A stretch of DNA of 64,000 nucleotides, taken from NCBI RefSeq assembly GCF_000317635.1, contig NC_019779.1, positions 1,922,001 through 1,986,000 of the forward strand, written 5' to 3'. Below the pieces are notes generated by a model that had not been told where the DNA came from, did no database searches, and saw only the letters and a program-made list of their open reading frames with translations. This document shows positions 7,079 through 17,207 of this stretch, piece by piece. This stretch comes from Halothece sp. PCC 7418. Its GTDB lineage: Bacteria; Cyanobacteriota; Cyanobacteriia; Cyanobacteriales; Rubidibacteraceae. Position 1 is the first letter of the stretch, and each line of letters starts with the position of its first letter. The translations under genes and the position numbers were made by a program.

Positions 7079-10000
7079 ATGGTACGCCCCTTTTATCGCA
7101 ATATTCGCCTTTTAATCCTCACCATCTTTCTGGTTGTCGCCTGGGGAGTCGCCTCCTTTCAATCCTTACCGCGACAAGAAGATCCCTCCCTCATTCCCCG
7201 CACGGCTGTGGTGAAAACCGCTTATTCTGGTGCAAGCGCCGATCGCGTGGAAGCCCTAGTGACAGACACTTTAGAATCGGAAATTACAGAACTGGAAGCG
7301 GTGAAAACGATTTCTTCTGACTCCCGAGTCGGATTTTCAACGGTTCAAGTGGAATTAGTGGATACCGTTAAAGATGCACAGCCTATTTGGTCAAAAGTGC
7401 GGGATAAATTAGATGATGCAAGCGCAGAGTTTCCCACAGGGGTAGGAGAACCGGAATTAGAAGAAGCCACGATTAAGGCTTATACAATGATTCCCGCGTT
7501 AACTTGGACACAGGATTCCGATCCCAATTATGCCATTCTCCGCCGTTATGCAGAAGAACTGGCGGTGGTGATGCGGAGTGTGGATGGAACGGAAGAAGTA
7601 GAATTATTCGGCGCACCCGATGAAGAAATCAGTGTGGAAATCAACGCCGAAGATTTAGTCGCAGTGGGGTTATCTCCGCAAGCCTTAGCGAATCGGATTC
7701 GTCTCAGTGATGCAAAAGTTTCGGCGGGACAATTACGTAATAATCAGCGTAATCTTGCGGTGGAAGTGGAAAGCGAACTAGAAACCCTCGAACAAATCCG
7801 ACAGATTCCGATTCAAAATAACCGTGAGGGACAGTTTACCCGTTTAGGGGATATTGCAACCGTAGAACGAGGAATTGAAGATCCCCCGCAACAATTGGCG
7901 TTAATCAATGGTCGAAGCGCGATCGCGCTGGGAGTTTTAATGAAGTCTGGGGTACGCATCGATCAATATTCCCAAGTCATTCATCAAAAACTGGATCAGT
8001 TTCAGTCTCACCTTCCCCAAGGGATGGAACTCGATCTCATTTTCGACCAAAGTGAATATGTGGCGCAACGGATTAATTCTCTGATTCAAAATCTGTTGTT
8101 TGCAGCGATTCTCGTGATTGCGGTGGTATTTGTGGCGATGGGGTGGCGGTCTTCTTTGATTGTGGGAACCGCGCTTCCTTTAACCGTTTGTGCGGTTTTA
8201 GGCTGCATGAGTGCGACAGGAATTGCAATCCACCAGATGTCGGTAACGGGATTAATTATTGCATTAGGACTTTTAATTGATAACGCGATCGTGGTTGTCA
8301 ATGAAATTCAATCGGAATTAGAAAACGGAGTACCTCCCTCCCAAGCAGTTACGAAAACCATCAACTATTTACAAGTTCCCCTCTTTGCTTCCACCTTAAC
8401 CACCGTCTTTACCTTTTTACCGATCGCGCTGTTACCCGGTGGTGCGGGAGAATTTGTCGGATCAATCTCTATCAGCGTTATCTTTGCGATTATTTCCTCT
8501 CTATTGCTTTCTTTAACCGTTGTCGCTGCATTAGCGGGGCGATTGTTAGGACGCATTCCCCCTACAGGATCAAGAAGATGGTGGAATAATGGAATTTCCT
8601 TTACTGCGGTTAGCGGTGTCTATCGCTGGAGTCTCAAACAAGCAACCACAAAACCCTTATTAACGGTTGTCCTCACCTTGATGATTCCTCTTGTCGGCTT
8701 TGGTGTAGCGGGAAGTCTCGATAAGCAATTTTTCCCCCTTGTCAATCGCGATCAGTTTCAAATTGAAGTTGAATTTTCCTCAGACAGCGCGATCGCGCAA
8801 ACCAAGACCAAAATTAAACGCGCCCGCACTCTCATCCGCCAGCATTCCCAAGTGAAAGAAGTCCATTGGGTGATGGGAGAAAGTGCGCCCAAGTTCTATT
8901 ACAACATTACTGGACAACGGCAAAATCAACCCCATTACGCGGAAGCGATGGTGCAATTAACATCAGGGGAAGGGGTACAGGAATTAGTGCAAACTGTCCA
9001 AAAAGAACTGGATCAAGCGTTTCCCGAAGCAAGGTTTTTAGTCCGCCAACTGGGACAAGGACCCCCCTACGATGCACCGGTAGAGATGCGGATTTATGGA
9101 CCGAATTTAGATGAATTACGACGCTTAGGACAAGAAGCCAGAGAAATTCTCGCCTCCATTCCTGATGTCACTCATGCACGAGATGATTTGAGCGAATATC
9201 GCCCCAAACTCGGCTTTACCGTGGATGAAGAACAAGCCCAACAAGTCGGACTCGATAACAGCGCGATCGCGCAACAATTAGCAGCCTATCTCGAAGGATC
9301 AGTCGGGGGTTCGGTTTTAGAAGCAACAGAAAATCTCCCCGTGCGAGTACGCCTCACCGAAACTGATCGCGCTGATCTCAGTGACCTCACCTCACTTGAT
9401 TTACGCCCCTCAAATGCGAATGACCGCAACTTCCGTCCCAACTCAGCTTTAGGAGACTTTGATCTGGTTCCACAACGGGCAAAAATTTCTCGCCGTAATG
9501 AACAACGGGTGAATACGGTGCAAGCCTTTATTACGGCTGGGGTTTTACCTGCAACAGTTTTAGAAACGTTTCAACAAAAACTAGACGCAGAAAACTTTCA
9601 ACTTCCCCCAGGCTATTCTTACGACTGGGGAGGGGAACAAGAAGAAAGTAACCAAGCAGTGGGAAACTTACTCCTCTATGTTCCCTTACTCGTCATTGGC
9701 ATGAGTATTGCCTTAGTCTTATCTCTCAACTCCTTCCGTCAAGCTGCCATTATCGGTTTGATTGCCCTTGGATCCATTGGCATGGCACTATTTTCCCTGT
9801 GGCTCTTTGATTCTATCTTAGGCTTTATGGCAATTGTCGGCTCAATGGGCTTAGTGGGAATTGCCATTAACGATTCCATTGTCGTTCTCTCCGCCTTTAA
9901 CGAAGATCAACGGGCGAAACAAGGCGATCCCAAAGCCATCCGCGATGTTGTCATGAAAGCAACTCGCCATGTGTTAACCACCACTGTCACAACCATGATG

Positions 10001-10192
10001 GGCTTTGTTCCTTTACTCCTAGAAGGAAATCCCTTTTGGCAACCTCTCGCGATCGCGATCGCCGGTGGCATTGCGGGATCATCTGTGATGGCATTATACT
10101 TTGTTCCCGCGATGTATGTCTTATTAATGGTTCGTTTACCCCGACTCTTGCGTGAAAATAAAATGAAATCAACCGCATCCAATCCAACGTAA
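7079..10192 (+). CDS. RND efflux transporter permease subunit (AcrB/CzcA-like)
   Basis: 1037 residues, normal for the RND pump family. It has an N-terminal membrane segment, a large periplasmic loop, six membrane helices, a second large loop and six more helices. The conserved TM4 motif LGLLIDNAIVVVNEI is near residue 400 and supplies the proton-relay aspartate. The charge pattern lacks the clear metal-type CzcA signature, so a hydrophobic drug or lipid substrate is more likely than metal, but this is inference. It pairs with the adaptor upstream. The csaA-like gene follows after 13 bases and may be co-transcribed. Confidence 0.92.
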   Translation: MVRPFYRNIRLLILTIFLVVAWGVASFQSLPRQEDPSLIPRTAVVKTAYSGASADRVEALVTDTLESEITELEAVKTISSDSRVGFSTVQVELVDTVKDAQPIWSKVRDKLDDASAEFPTGVGEPELEEATIKAYTMIPALTWTQDSDPNYAILRRYAEELAVVMRSVDGTEEVELFGAPDEEISVEINAEDLVAVGLSPQALANRIRLSDAKVSAGQLRNNQRNLAVEVESELETLEQIRQIPIQNNREGQFTRLGDIATVERGIEDPPQQLALINGRSAIALGVLMKSGVRIDQYSQVIHQKLDQFQSHLPQGMELDLIFDQSEYVAQRINSLIQNLLFAAILVIAVVFVAMGWRSSLIVGTALPLTVCAVLGCMSATGIAIHQMSVTGLIIALGLLIDNAIVVVNEIQSELENGVPPSQAVTKTINYLQVPLFASTLTTVFTFLPIALLPGGAGEFVGSISISVIFAIISSLLLSLTVVAALAGRLLGRIPPTGSRRWWNNGISFTAVSGVYRWSLKQATTKPLLTVVLTLMIPLVGFGVAGSLDKQFFPLVNRDQFQIEVEFSSDSAIAQTKTKIKRARTLIRQHSQVKEVHWVMGESAPKFYYNITGQRQNQPHYAEAMVQLTSGEGVQELVQTVQKELDQAFPEARFLVRQLGQGPPYDAPVEMRIYGPNLDELRRLGQEAREILASIPDVTHARDDLSEYRPKLGFTVDEEQAQQVGLDNSAIAQQLAAYLEGSVGGSVLEATENLPVRVRLTETDRADLSDLTSLDLRPSNANDRNFRPNSALGDFDLVPQRAKISRRNEQRVNTVQAFITAGVLPATVLETFQQKLDAENFQLPPGYSYDWGGEQEESNQAVGNLLLYVPLLVIGMSIALVLSLNSFRQAAIIGLIALGSIGMALFSLWLFDSILGFMAIVGSMGLVGIAINDSIVVLSAFNEDQRAKQGDPKAIRDVVMKATRHVLTTTVTTMMGFVPLLLEGNPFWQPLAIAIAGGIAGSSVMALYFVPAMYVLLMVRLPRLLRENKMKSTASNPT

Positions 10193-10205
10193 GGAAAACT
10201 AAGGA

Positions 10206-10544
10206 ATGACAGCAGAAATAACGTATGAAGACTTTGCAAAAGTTGACATTCGAGTAGGGAAAATTACTCAAGTTGAACCCTTCCCCAAAGCCCGTAAACC
10301 CGCTTATAAACTCTGGATTGATTTTGGAGAACTGGGAATCAAAAAATCAAGTGCACAAATCACAAAACTCTATACTCAAGAAGAATTAATCAGTCAACAA
10401 ATTCTTGCTGTTGTTAACTTTCCCCCGCGACAAATTGCCGATTTTATGTCGGAAGTTTTAGTCTTAGGAGTGGTTTTAGAGAATGAAGAAGTTGCCCTCA
10501 TTCAGCCCGATCGCGCGGTAGAATTAGGAAAACGGGTCTCTTAA
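10206..10544 (+). CDS. csaA: tRNA-binding domain protein, CsaA-like
   Basis: 112 residues comprising a single tRNA-binding OB-fold, as in CsaA and the C-terminus of methionyl-tRNA synthetase. The landmarks are the N-terminal DFAKVDIRVGKITQVEPFP, the SSAQIT segment and the VLVLGVV strand. Family members form dimers that bind tRNA and have been described as having chaperone-like activity. Length is typical. It begins 13 bases after the RND pump; this may be fortuitous clustering rather than a functional link. Confidence 0.88.
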   Translation: MTAEITYEDFAKVDIRVGKITQVEPFPKARKPAYKLWIDFGELGIKKSSAQITKLYTQEELISQQILAVVNFPPRQIADFMSEVLVLGVVLENEEVALIQPDRAVELGKRVS

Positions 10545-10696
10545 AGTCAACTTAACCGCTCATTCGTTAAACTCATGTCAACTTCCTGACCAACGGTCAC
10601 GCCTTGCAAAGCGTGAGGACAGGTGCTTTCCTAAACGGAAGGCGTAATCTCTGACTGATATACTTCAGATTGCAGCAACTTATAATTTTCTAGTCA

Positions 10697-10852
10697 ATGG
10701 AAGAGTTTATTGAGGAAAACATTACTCAACCTGATCCGCAGAGATTAACTAAAGTTATTTTTTGGGAACAAACCATAGCATGGGGAGGAATTCTATTGCT
10801 CATTCTTGCAGCCCTGATTGCAGCGTGGTGGGTTAATCACAGAGAAAATTAA
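10697..10852 (+). CDS. Small single-pass membrane protein, hypothetical
   Basis: A 51-residue frame starting MEEFIEENITQPDP, with one clear membrane segment (GGILLLILAALIAAWWV) near residues 31-47 and a short basic tail (NHREN). No family is recognised. Codon use is ordinary, and the hydrophobic pattern makes chance unlikely but not excluded. It stands alone between csaA and mutS2. The 150 bases before it contain small inverted repeats (CACGCCTTGCAAAGCGTG) of no recognised class. Confidence 0.5.
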   Translation: MEEFIEENITQPDPQRLTKVIFWEQTIAWGGILLLILAALIAAWWVNHREN

Positions 10853-10997
10853 TCTTAAATTATTTCTAAGCACTCCTGAAAAATTACAGTCATCTTCACT
10901 CTCATGAGGTAGGTTCTAAGTTTTGGTTCTTTGTTCTTTGGTAACTGGTCACTGGTATAAGATAGATGAAGAACTTAAAAGCATAAACAGATTTGCC

Positions 10998-13436
10998 TTG
11001 ATAGAAGCAGAAACCCTTGACTTGTTGGAATGGCGACGCTTAGGTGAACATCTAGCGACCTTTACGAGTACAAAACTCGGGGCGTATGCAGCCCGTCATC
11101 TTCCTATTCCAGACAACCGTGAAACCAGCTTAACGCTACTGACAGAAACCAAAGAAGTTTATGCACTGGAAGAAAACTTAACCAGTGGTTGGAAATTTGA
11201 TGGCATATATGATTTCAGTTCCGCGTTAGAACGCGCCGAATATAAGGGCATTTTAGAAGGAGAAACCCTGTTGCAAATTGCGACAACGTTAGCGGGAATG
11301 CGACGGTTACGGCGGGTGATTGATGAGTTAGAAGACTCCCCTCGGCTAAAAGAACTGATTTCGCAGATCCGAACTTATCCCGAATTAGAAAAAGAAATTA
11401 ATCGCTGTTTGGATGATAAAGGGAAAGTCACCGAACGAGCGAGTCCTAAATTAGGAGAAATTCGGCAAAATCTAAAAGAACGGCGCGATCGTATCTACCA
11501 GAAGTTGCAAAACATCATGCAGCAACAAAGCGGTGCGATTCAAGAACCAGTAATTACCCAACGCGGAGAACGATTTGTGTTACCAGTCAAAGCGGGACAT
11601 AAAGAGTCGATTCGCGGTATAGTTCATGACAGTTCTGGGAGTGGTGCCACCCTGTATATTGAGCCCAATTCGATCGTAGAATTAGGAAATCAACAGCGAC
11701 AGTATCTCCGTCAAGAAAAACGAGAAGAAGAGCGGATTTTGCAGGCTCTGACGGAAGAAGTTGCTGAGGTCAAAGAGGATTTAGAATTACTGTTAGCCAT
11801 TGCCACTAAATTAGACTTGGCAACAGCGCGATCGCGCTACAGTTTATGGTTAGAAGCCAATCCCCCCCAGTTTGTAGAAAGTAACAGTCGCGAACCGATT
11901 ACCCTCCGTCGCCTCCGTCACCCGCTTCTGGTGTGGCAGCACCATCATGAACAGGGAACCCCCGTTGTCCCCATTGATGTGCAAATTGACCCAGAAACTC
12001 GCGTTGTCGCGATCACCGGTCCCAATACAGGGGGAAAAACAGTCACTCTCAAAACAGTTGGGTTAGCAGCATTAATGGCAAAAGTGGGCTTATTTATTCC
12101 CGCGAAAGAACCCGTAGAAATTCCGTGGTTTGAACAAGTATTAGCCGATATTGGTGATGAACAATCTATTGAACAAAGTCTTTCCACGTTTTCGGGTCAT
12201 ATTCGCCGAATTACAAGAATTATTGACGCATTACACCCTTCATCAATCGACCATCCAGAAGCCAATGAAGATGCGGATGGGGAAACCATCAAACTGTCTT
12301 TAGTCTTATTGGATGAAGTCGGTGCTGGAACTGATCCGGCAGAAGGCAGCGCGATCGCGATCGCGCTCCTACAATATCTTGCAGCCCGAGTCCGTTTGAC
12401 CATTGCCACGACCCATTACGGCGAACTAAAAGCCCTCAAATATCAAGATGAACGCTTTGAAAACGCCTCTGTTGAATTTGACGATGAAACCCTCTCTCCC
12501 ACCTATCGCTTGTTATGGGGAATTCCAGGGCGGTCTAATGCCCTGACCATCGCCCGTCGCTTGGGCTTAGATCCTGAAATTCTTGATTTAGCTAAAAACA
12601 AAATGGGAGGTTATTCAGAAGATATCAACCAAGTGATTTCTGGCTTAGAAAAACAACGACGAGAACAAGAAGAAAAAGCCCGAGAAGCCCGTCAACTCCT
12701 TGAACAAGCGGAGAAATTTTATCAAGAAGTTTCCAGTCGCGCCAAAGCCCTTGAAGCCCGAGAAGCGGACTTAAAACGGTCCCAGGAACAAGCGGTGAAT
12801 GAGGCCGTCTCGGAAGCCAGACAAGAAATAGCGCAAGTCATTAAGCAGTTACAGCAGGGACAAAAAACGGGACAAGCAGCGCAAAAAGCAACAGCAACTG
12901 TTAATGAAATTGCGGGTCGTCATCGTCCGCAACCCGAAACCCCGAAACCGAAACCCCAGTATCAGCCACAAGTGGGGGAACAAGTGCGACTCCCCAAATT
13001 TAATCAAACGGGAGAAGTGCTAACCGCCCCCAATGCAGAAGGAAAACTTACCATCCGTTTTGGGTTAATGAAAATGACCGTTTCTCTAGCAGATATTGAA
13101 TCGCTAGACGGGAAAAAACCAGAACTTCCTCAGAAGCAGCAAAAAGCATCCACTTCTACCCCGAAAAAGTCCGCCAGTGAAGCCCCAACGGTGCGCACTG
13201 AAAGTAACACCCTTGATATTCGTGGGTATCGGGTTGCCCAAGCCGAAAGCCAACTGGAAAACACCATTCGCTCTCAAAACAGGGGTGCATTATGGGTGAT
13301 TCATGGCAAAGGAACGGGAAAACTGCGTCAGGGAGTACAAGAGTTTCTGAAGCAGCATCCGCAAGTGGAACGCTATGAAACAGCACCACAAAATGAAGGA
13401 GGATCGGGAGTCACTGTGGCTTATTTGAAATCATAA
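10998..13436 (+). CDS. mutS2: MutS2 family ATPase/endonuclease
   Basis: 812 residues from the TTG start at 10998 (IEAETLDLLEW). The longer frame back to 10923 is translated repeat DNA and lacks family similarity. Domains are a MutS core and clamp (about 1-320), an ATPase with Walker A GPNTGGKTVT near 340 and Walker B LVLLDEVGAGTDP near 435, a coiled-coil, and a C-terminal Smr nuclease domain with LDIRGYR and HGKGTGKLR (about 736-812). MutS2 acts in recombination suppression and, in some bacteria, on collided ribosomes. The cax gene follows after 7 bases, suggesting co-transcription. Confidence 0.93.
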   Translation: MIEAETLDLLEWRRLGEHLATFTSTKLGAYAARHLPIPDNRETSLTLLTETKEVYALEENLTSGWKFDGIYDFSSALERAEYKGILEGETLLQIATTLAGMRRLRRVIDELEDSPRLKELISQIRTYPELEKEINRCLDDKGKVTERASPKLGEIRQNLKERRDRIYQKLQNIMQQQSGAIQEPVITQRGERFVLPVKAGHKESIRGIVHDSSGSGATLYIEPNSIVELGNQQRQYLRQEKREEERILQALTEEVAEVKEDLELLLAIATKLDLATARSRYSLWLEANPPQFVESNSREPITLRRLRHPLLVWQHHHEQGTPVVPIDVQIDPETRVVAITGPNTGGKTVTLKTVGLAALMAKVGLFIPAKEPVEIPWFEQVLADIGDEQSIEQSLSTFSGHIRRITRIIDALHPSSIDHPEANEDADGETIKLSLVLLDEVGAGTDPAEGSAIAIALLQYLAARVRLTIATTHYGELKALKYQDERFENASVEFDDETLSPTYRLLWGIPGRSNALTIARRLGLDPEILDLAKNKMGGYSEDINQVISGLEKQRREQEEKAREARQLLEQAEKFYQEVSSRAKALEAREADLKRSQEQAVNEAVSEARQEIAQVIKQLQQGQKTGQAAQKATATVNEIAGRHRPQPETPKPKPQYQPQVGEQVRLPKFNQTGEVLTAPNAEGKLTIRFGLMKMTVSLADIESLDGKKPELPQKQQKASTSTPKKSASEAPTVRTESNTLDIRGYRVAQAESQLENTIRSQNRGALWVIHGKGTGKLRQGVQEFLKQHPQVERYETAPQNEGGSGVTVAYLKS

Positions 13437-13443
13437 AACTTAT

Positions 13444-14565
13444 ATGTTGAATAAAAATACGATCTTTTTTGGGTTACTTCTCTTTATTCCCATTTCACTA
13501 CTGGGTCATTGGTTGCATTGGGATGAAGTCAGTATATTTTTGACTGCCTCTTTAGCGATTATTCCCCTTGCTGCTTTTATGGGGGAAGCAACCGAAGAAA
13601 TTGCTATAGTTGTTGGTCCTACGCTCGGTGGACTTTTAAATGCCACCTTTGGCAATGCGACCGAACTGATTTTAGCGTTTATTGCCTTAAAAAGTGGTTT
13701 GATTAGTGTTGTGAAAGCAACGATTACTGGCTCAATTATTAGTAATTTGTTACTGGTTATGGGCTTTGCGATGCTTTTAGGCGGGTTACGCTATAAAGAA
13801 CAAGTTTTTCAGTCGGAAGTGGCAAGAGTGAATGCCTCATCGATGAATTTAGCTGTCATTGCAATTTTGCTTCCAACCGCAGTGGAACATACTTCTAATG
13901 GGATTGGAGAAGAAACATTACAAACGCTATCCGTTGCTGTTGCCATTGTTTTAATTATTGTTTACGGACTCACCCTCTTATTTTCCATGAAAACTCATTC
14001 TTATTTGTGTGAAGTGGGAGAAATTGATCAACAGTCCTCTTCTGCAATGGAATCTGGAGACAAAATCCCAGAAAAAAAACCGGAAGATGTTAATCTCTGG
14101 TTTTGGCTAGGGATTTTATTGGTGGTTACGATTACAGTTGCAATTGAATCCGAATTATTAGTAAATTCTTTAGAATCAGCCACTGAAAGTTTAGGGCTTA
14201 CTGCTCTCTTTACTGGGGTTATTCTATTACCCGTAATTGGGAATGCAGCAGAACACTTTACAGCAGTTACTGTTGCTATGAAAAATAAAATGGATTTATC
14301 TTTATCGGTTGCCGTTGGTTCCACACTTCAAATTGCTCTATTTGTTGCCCCTGTTTTAGTGATTGCAGGTTGGATCATGGGTCAACCGATGGATTTAGAC
14401 TTCAATCCCTTTGAATTAGTGGCAGTAGCCGTTTCTGTTTTAATTGCTAACTCCATCAGTTCTGATGGTAAATCAAACTGGCTAGAAGGGAGTCTCCTGT
14501 TAGCCACTTATATTGTCATTGGCTTAGCGTTTTTCTTCCATCCTGTTGTTCCTGAAATTGGTTAA
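13444..14565 (+). CDS. cax: Calcium/proton antiporter (CAX family)
   Basis: 373 residues with about eleven hydrophobic segments. Both CAX alpha repeats are visible: GEATEEIAIVVGPTLGGLLN followed by FGNATELI near residues 42-75, and LPVIGNAAEHFTA near 260. An acidic linker (SSAMESGDKIPEKKPED) splits the two halves. It exchanges cytosolic Ca2+ for protons across the plasma membrane. A homologue is known from the halotolerant cyanobacterium Aphanothece halophytica, where it contributes to alkaline salt tolerance. It lies 7 bases after mutS2, probably in one transcript. Confidence 0.93.
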   Translation: MLNKNTIFFGLLLFIPISLLGHWLHWDEVSIFLTASLAIIPLAAFMGEATEEIAIVVGPTLGGLLNATFGNATELILAFIALKSGLISVVKATITGSIISNLLLVMGFAMLLGGLRYKEQVFQSEVARVNASSMNLAVIAILLPTAVEHTSNGIGEETLQTLSVAVAIVLIIVYGLTLLFSMKTHSYLCEVGEIDQQSSSAMESGDKIPEKKPEDVNLWFWLGILLVVTITVAIESELLVNSLESATESLGLTALFTGVILLPVIGNAAEHFTAVTVAMKNKMDLSLSVAVGSTLQIALFVAPVLVIAGWIMGQPMDLDFNPFELVAVAVSVLIANSISSDGKSNWLEGSLLLATYIVIGLAFFFHPVVPEIG

Positions 14566-14615
14566 TATAGTAAGTTCTAGTCTGGTGAGATACATTTTTA
14601 ATTTTTGTTCTTTGG

Positions 14616-14635
14616 AGACGTTCCATGGAACGTCT
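14616..14635. repeat. Perfect 20-bp palindrome AGACGTTCCATGGAACGTCT
   Basis: A perfect dyad located 50 bases after the cax stop codon. A degenerate relative (AGACGTTTCAGAGAACGTCT) is at 32655-32674 before nifK. Palindromes of this type recur in cyanobacterial intergenic DNA; here it could also fold as a 3' hairpin of the mutS2-cax transcript. It is not followed by a clean T-run. Confidence 0.6.
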
Positions 14636-14727
14636 TTACCGATCCCTTTTCAACAAATCACAAATCACAAACAACGAATAACGGTCTTCACCGATCGCGC
14701 ACTTTTTCAGCAGACCCTCATTAGAAA

Positions 14728-15303
14728 CTATCCAGTAACAAAGGGAAGACTTAATCTTTCATCCTGATAAAAACGATATAGCAAAGCCTCGTCTGCAAAG
14801 TTATGTTTATCCCATGTGTGATGCAGCCAACCCGCATCAACTAGAGATTGTCCCACTTTAACCGCTTCCTCGCGAGAGCAGTTTAAATAATTACATAGCC
14901 AGTCCACCAATTCCGATCCGACAATTGATTTCGGATAGACTCTCAGTTTATGACGATTATTTTTAATTAAATCTGGGGCTTGGCGTATCGCTTCCACTAA
15001 TGCTGCGAGCTCTTCGTTTGTTTCTAGAGTTGGGGGATTTTGTTCCACAGGTTCTAAGGTTGGATCAAGATAGCACACAACATATTGCTGATTACTATCA
15101 TCGAAAACGACCAGACACATTTGACCAGAGTCTATTTTTTCTCGCGCTTGTTTAATTGCTACTTCTCTCTCTTCCACGGGATAAGATTCTCCCTGAATAA
15201 ATAACCATTGGCGATAGGAAATGGCAACCAGTTTTTTAGACTCTGAATTCTGGCGACGGATAGCAGTTTGAGGGGCAACTTGATCAACAGTGAGGATAAA
15301 CAT
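14728..15303 (-). CDS. DEP domain-containing protein
   Basis: 191 residues from MFILTVDQVAPQTAIRR; an in-frame ATG 12 codons upstream is less likely because it adds a hydrophobic leader. The C-terminal 75 residues form a DEP domain (KSIVGSELVDWLCNYL then SREEAVKVGQSLVDAGWLHH). The N-terminal 100 residues are a cyanobacterial region with no function known to me. DEP domains usually mediate membrane or protein contacts in signalling. It is divergent from ilvD. Confident on the domain, not on the role. Confidence 0.82.
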   Translation of the reverse strand: MFILTVDQVAPQTAIRRQNSESKKLVAISYRQWLFIQGESYPVEEREVAIKQAREKIDSGQMCLVVFDDSNQQYVVCYLDPTLEPVEQNPPTLETNEELAALVEAIRQAPDLIKNNRHKLRVYPKSIVGSELVDWLCNYLNCSREEAVKVGQSLVDAGWLHHTWDKHNFADEALLYRFYQDERLSLPFVTG

Positions 15304-15472
15304 TACATTAATGCTAAAAACCAAAATTATTACGCTCATTATTGATTGTAATCATATAGTTTCATTGCAAAAAGTAAACCTCAGGGCAGAAAATACTTAA
15401 AAATCTCTGATCATTCCCCCTCATATCGGACAGATCAACGTCAAAATAGAAAAGGATGTTGGAGAACAACGA

Positions 15473-17158
15473 ATGTCAGATAATTTACGAAGCAAAGCAA
15501 TTACCCAAGGAACACAACGCGCTCCGAACCGTGCCATGTTAAGGGCGGTAGGTTTTGGAGATGAAGATTTTACCAAGCCCATTGTGGGACTGGCTAATGG
15601 GTATAGTACGATTACTCCCTGTAATGTAGGAATTAATGATTTAGCTCTCCGTGCTGAAGCTGCTTTTAAGGAAGCGGGTGCAATGCCCCAAATGTTTGGC
15701 ACGATTACCATTTCTGATGGGATTTCTATGGGGACTGAGGGCATGAAGTATTCCCTTGTTTCCCGTGATGTGATTGCAGACTCGATCGAAACAGTTTGTA
15801 ATGGACAAAGCATGGATGGAGTCCTTGCGATTGGCGGTTGTGATAAGAATATGCCAGGGGCGATGATTGCTATGGCTCGCCTCAATATCCCCTCGATTTT
15901 TGTTTATGGGGGAACGACCAAACCAGGACATTATGACGGAAAAGATTTAACGATCGTCAGTGCGTTTGAAGCAGTGGGAGAACATAGTGCTGGTAATATT
16001 GATGAAGCTCATCTCACTGAAATTGAACGCCATGCTTGTCCAGGTGCAGGGTCTTGCGGGGGAATGTTTACTGCCAATACCATGTCCTCTGCGTTTGAGG
16101 TGATGGGAATCAGTTTGCCCTATTCCTCGACGATGGCAGCAGAAGACGCAGAAAAAGCCGATAGTGCAGAAAAGTCTGCGTTTGCTTTAGTGGAGGCGAT
16201 TCGCAAGCAAATTTTACCCAGTCAACTCCTGACACGGAAGGCGTTTGAAAATGCGATTTCTGTGATTATGGCAGTTGGGGGTTCTACGAATTCGGTCTTG
16301 CATTTACTGGCGATTGCTAATACCATCGGCGTGGATCTGACTTTGGAAGATTTTGCTGCGATTCGCGATCGCGTTCCCGTTTTATGTGACCTTAAACCCT
16401 CGGGTCGCTTTGTGATTACGAATCTTCATGATGTTGGTGGGATTCCGCTAGTGATGAAAATGCTGTTAGAACACGGCTTACTGCACGGTGATACTCTCAC
16501 CATTACTGGCGAGACTACTGCAGAAATCTTAAAAGATGTTCCTAGTACCCCACCCGCAGGTCAAGAAGTGGTTCGCCCGTGGGATAATCCCATGTATGAC
16601 AAAGGACACTTAGCGATTCTGAAAGGCAATCTGGCTGCAGAAGGGGCAGTGGCAAAAATTAGCGGGGTCAAAACCCCCAAAATCACGGGTCCTGCGCGAG
16701 TGTTTGAGTCGGAAGAAGACTGTTTAGATGCAATTCTCGCTGGCAAGATTAACGCGGGAGATGTTGTCATTGTCCGCAATGAGGGGCCCAAAGGCGGTCC
16801 TGGGATGCGGGAGATGTTAGCCCCCACTTCAGCGATTATTGGGGCTGGTTTAGGGGATTCTGTGGGTTTAATTACCGATGGACGTTTCTCTGGCGGAACC
16901 TATGGCTTGGTGGTCGGTCATGTTGCGCCTGAAGCTGCGGTTGGTGGCAATATCGCCTTTGTCGAAGAAGGAGACACCATTACCATTGATGCTGCAGCGC
17001 GATCGCTGCATCTTCATGTCAGTGATGAAGAATTGGCAAAACGTCGCGCCAACTGGCAACCGCCAGCCCCCCGTTATCCCCGTGGGGTGCTTGCAAAATA
17101 CGCAAAACTGGTATCTTCTAGCAGTTTGGGTGCTGTTACAGACCTAAATCTCAGTTAG
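15473..17158 (+). CDS. ilvD: Dihydroxy-acid dehydratase
   Basis: 561 residues. It dehydrates 2,3-dihydroxy-isovalerate and -methylvalerate in valine and isoleucine synthesis. Fe-S ligand cysteines are in TPCNVGIND (near 52), [10 protein letters not shown] (near 124) and [16 protein letters not shown] (near 196). The C-terminal signature [12 protein letters not shown] is near 438 and [11 protein letters not shown] near 465. Length is normal. It is monocistronic in appearance, convergent with map. Confidence 0.96.
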   Translation: MSDNLRSKAITQGTQRAPNRAMLRAVGFGDEDFTKPIVGLANGYSTITPCNVGINDLALRAEAAFKEAGAMPQMFGTITISDGISMGTEGMKYSLVSRDVIADSIETVCNGQSMDGVLAIGGCDKNMPGAMIAMARLNIPSIFVYGGTTKPGHYDGKDLTIVSAFEAVGEHSAGNIDEAHLTEIERHACPGAGSCGGMFTANTMSSAFEVMGISLPYSSTMAAEDAEKADSAEKSAFALVEAIRKQILPSQLLTRKAFENAISVIMAVGGSTNSVLHLLAIANTIGVDLTLEDFAAIRDRVPVLCDLKPSGRFVITNLHDVGGIPLVMKMLLEHGLLHGDTLTITGETTAEILKDVPSTPPAGQEVVRPWDNPMYDKGHLAILKGNLAAEGAVAKISGVKTPKITGPARVFESEEDCLDAILAGKINAGDVVIVRNEGPKGGPGMREMLAPTSAIIGAGLGDSVGLITDGRFSGGTYGLVVGHVAPEAAVGGNIAFVEEGDTITIDAAARSLHLHVSDEELAKRRANWQPPAPRYPRGVLAKYAKLVSSSSLGAVTDLNLS

Positions 17159-17207
17159 TTATGATCAGGGGCGGATCATGTATTCGCCCCAAATTGAAGA
17201 CTGAGGA

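Noticed and set aside
7003-7320. A 105-residue plus-strand frame across the repeat array and the pump start
   Set aside because: Its first third is translated heptamer repeat and the rest is a shadow of the RND gene.
10545-10696. Riboswitch-like hairpins after csaA
   Set aside because: CACGCCTTGCAAAGCGTG and nearby inverted repeats can pair, but match no riboswitch class I know; they may be an old insertion-element end.
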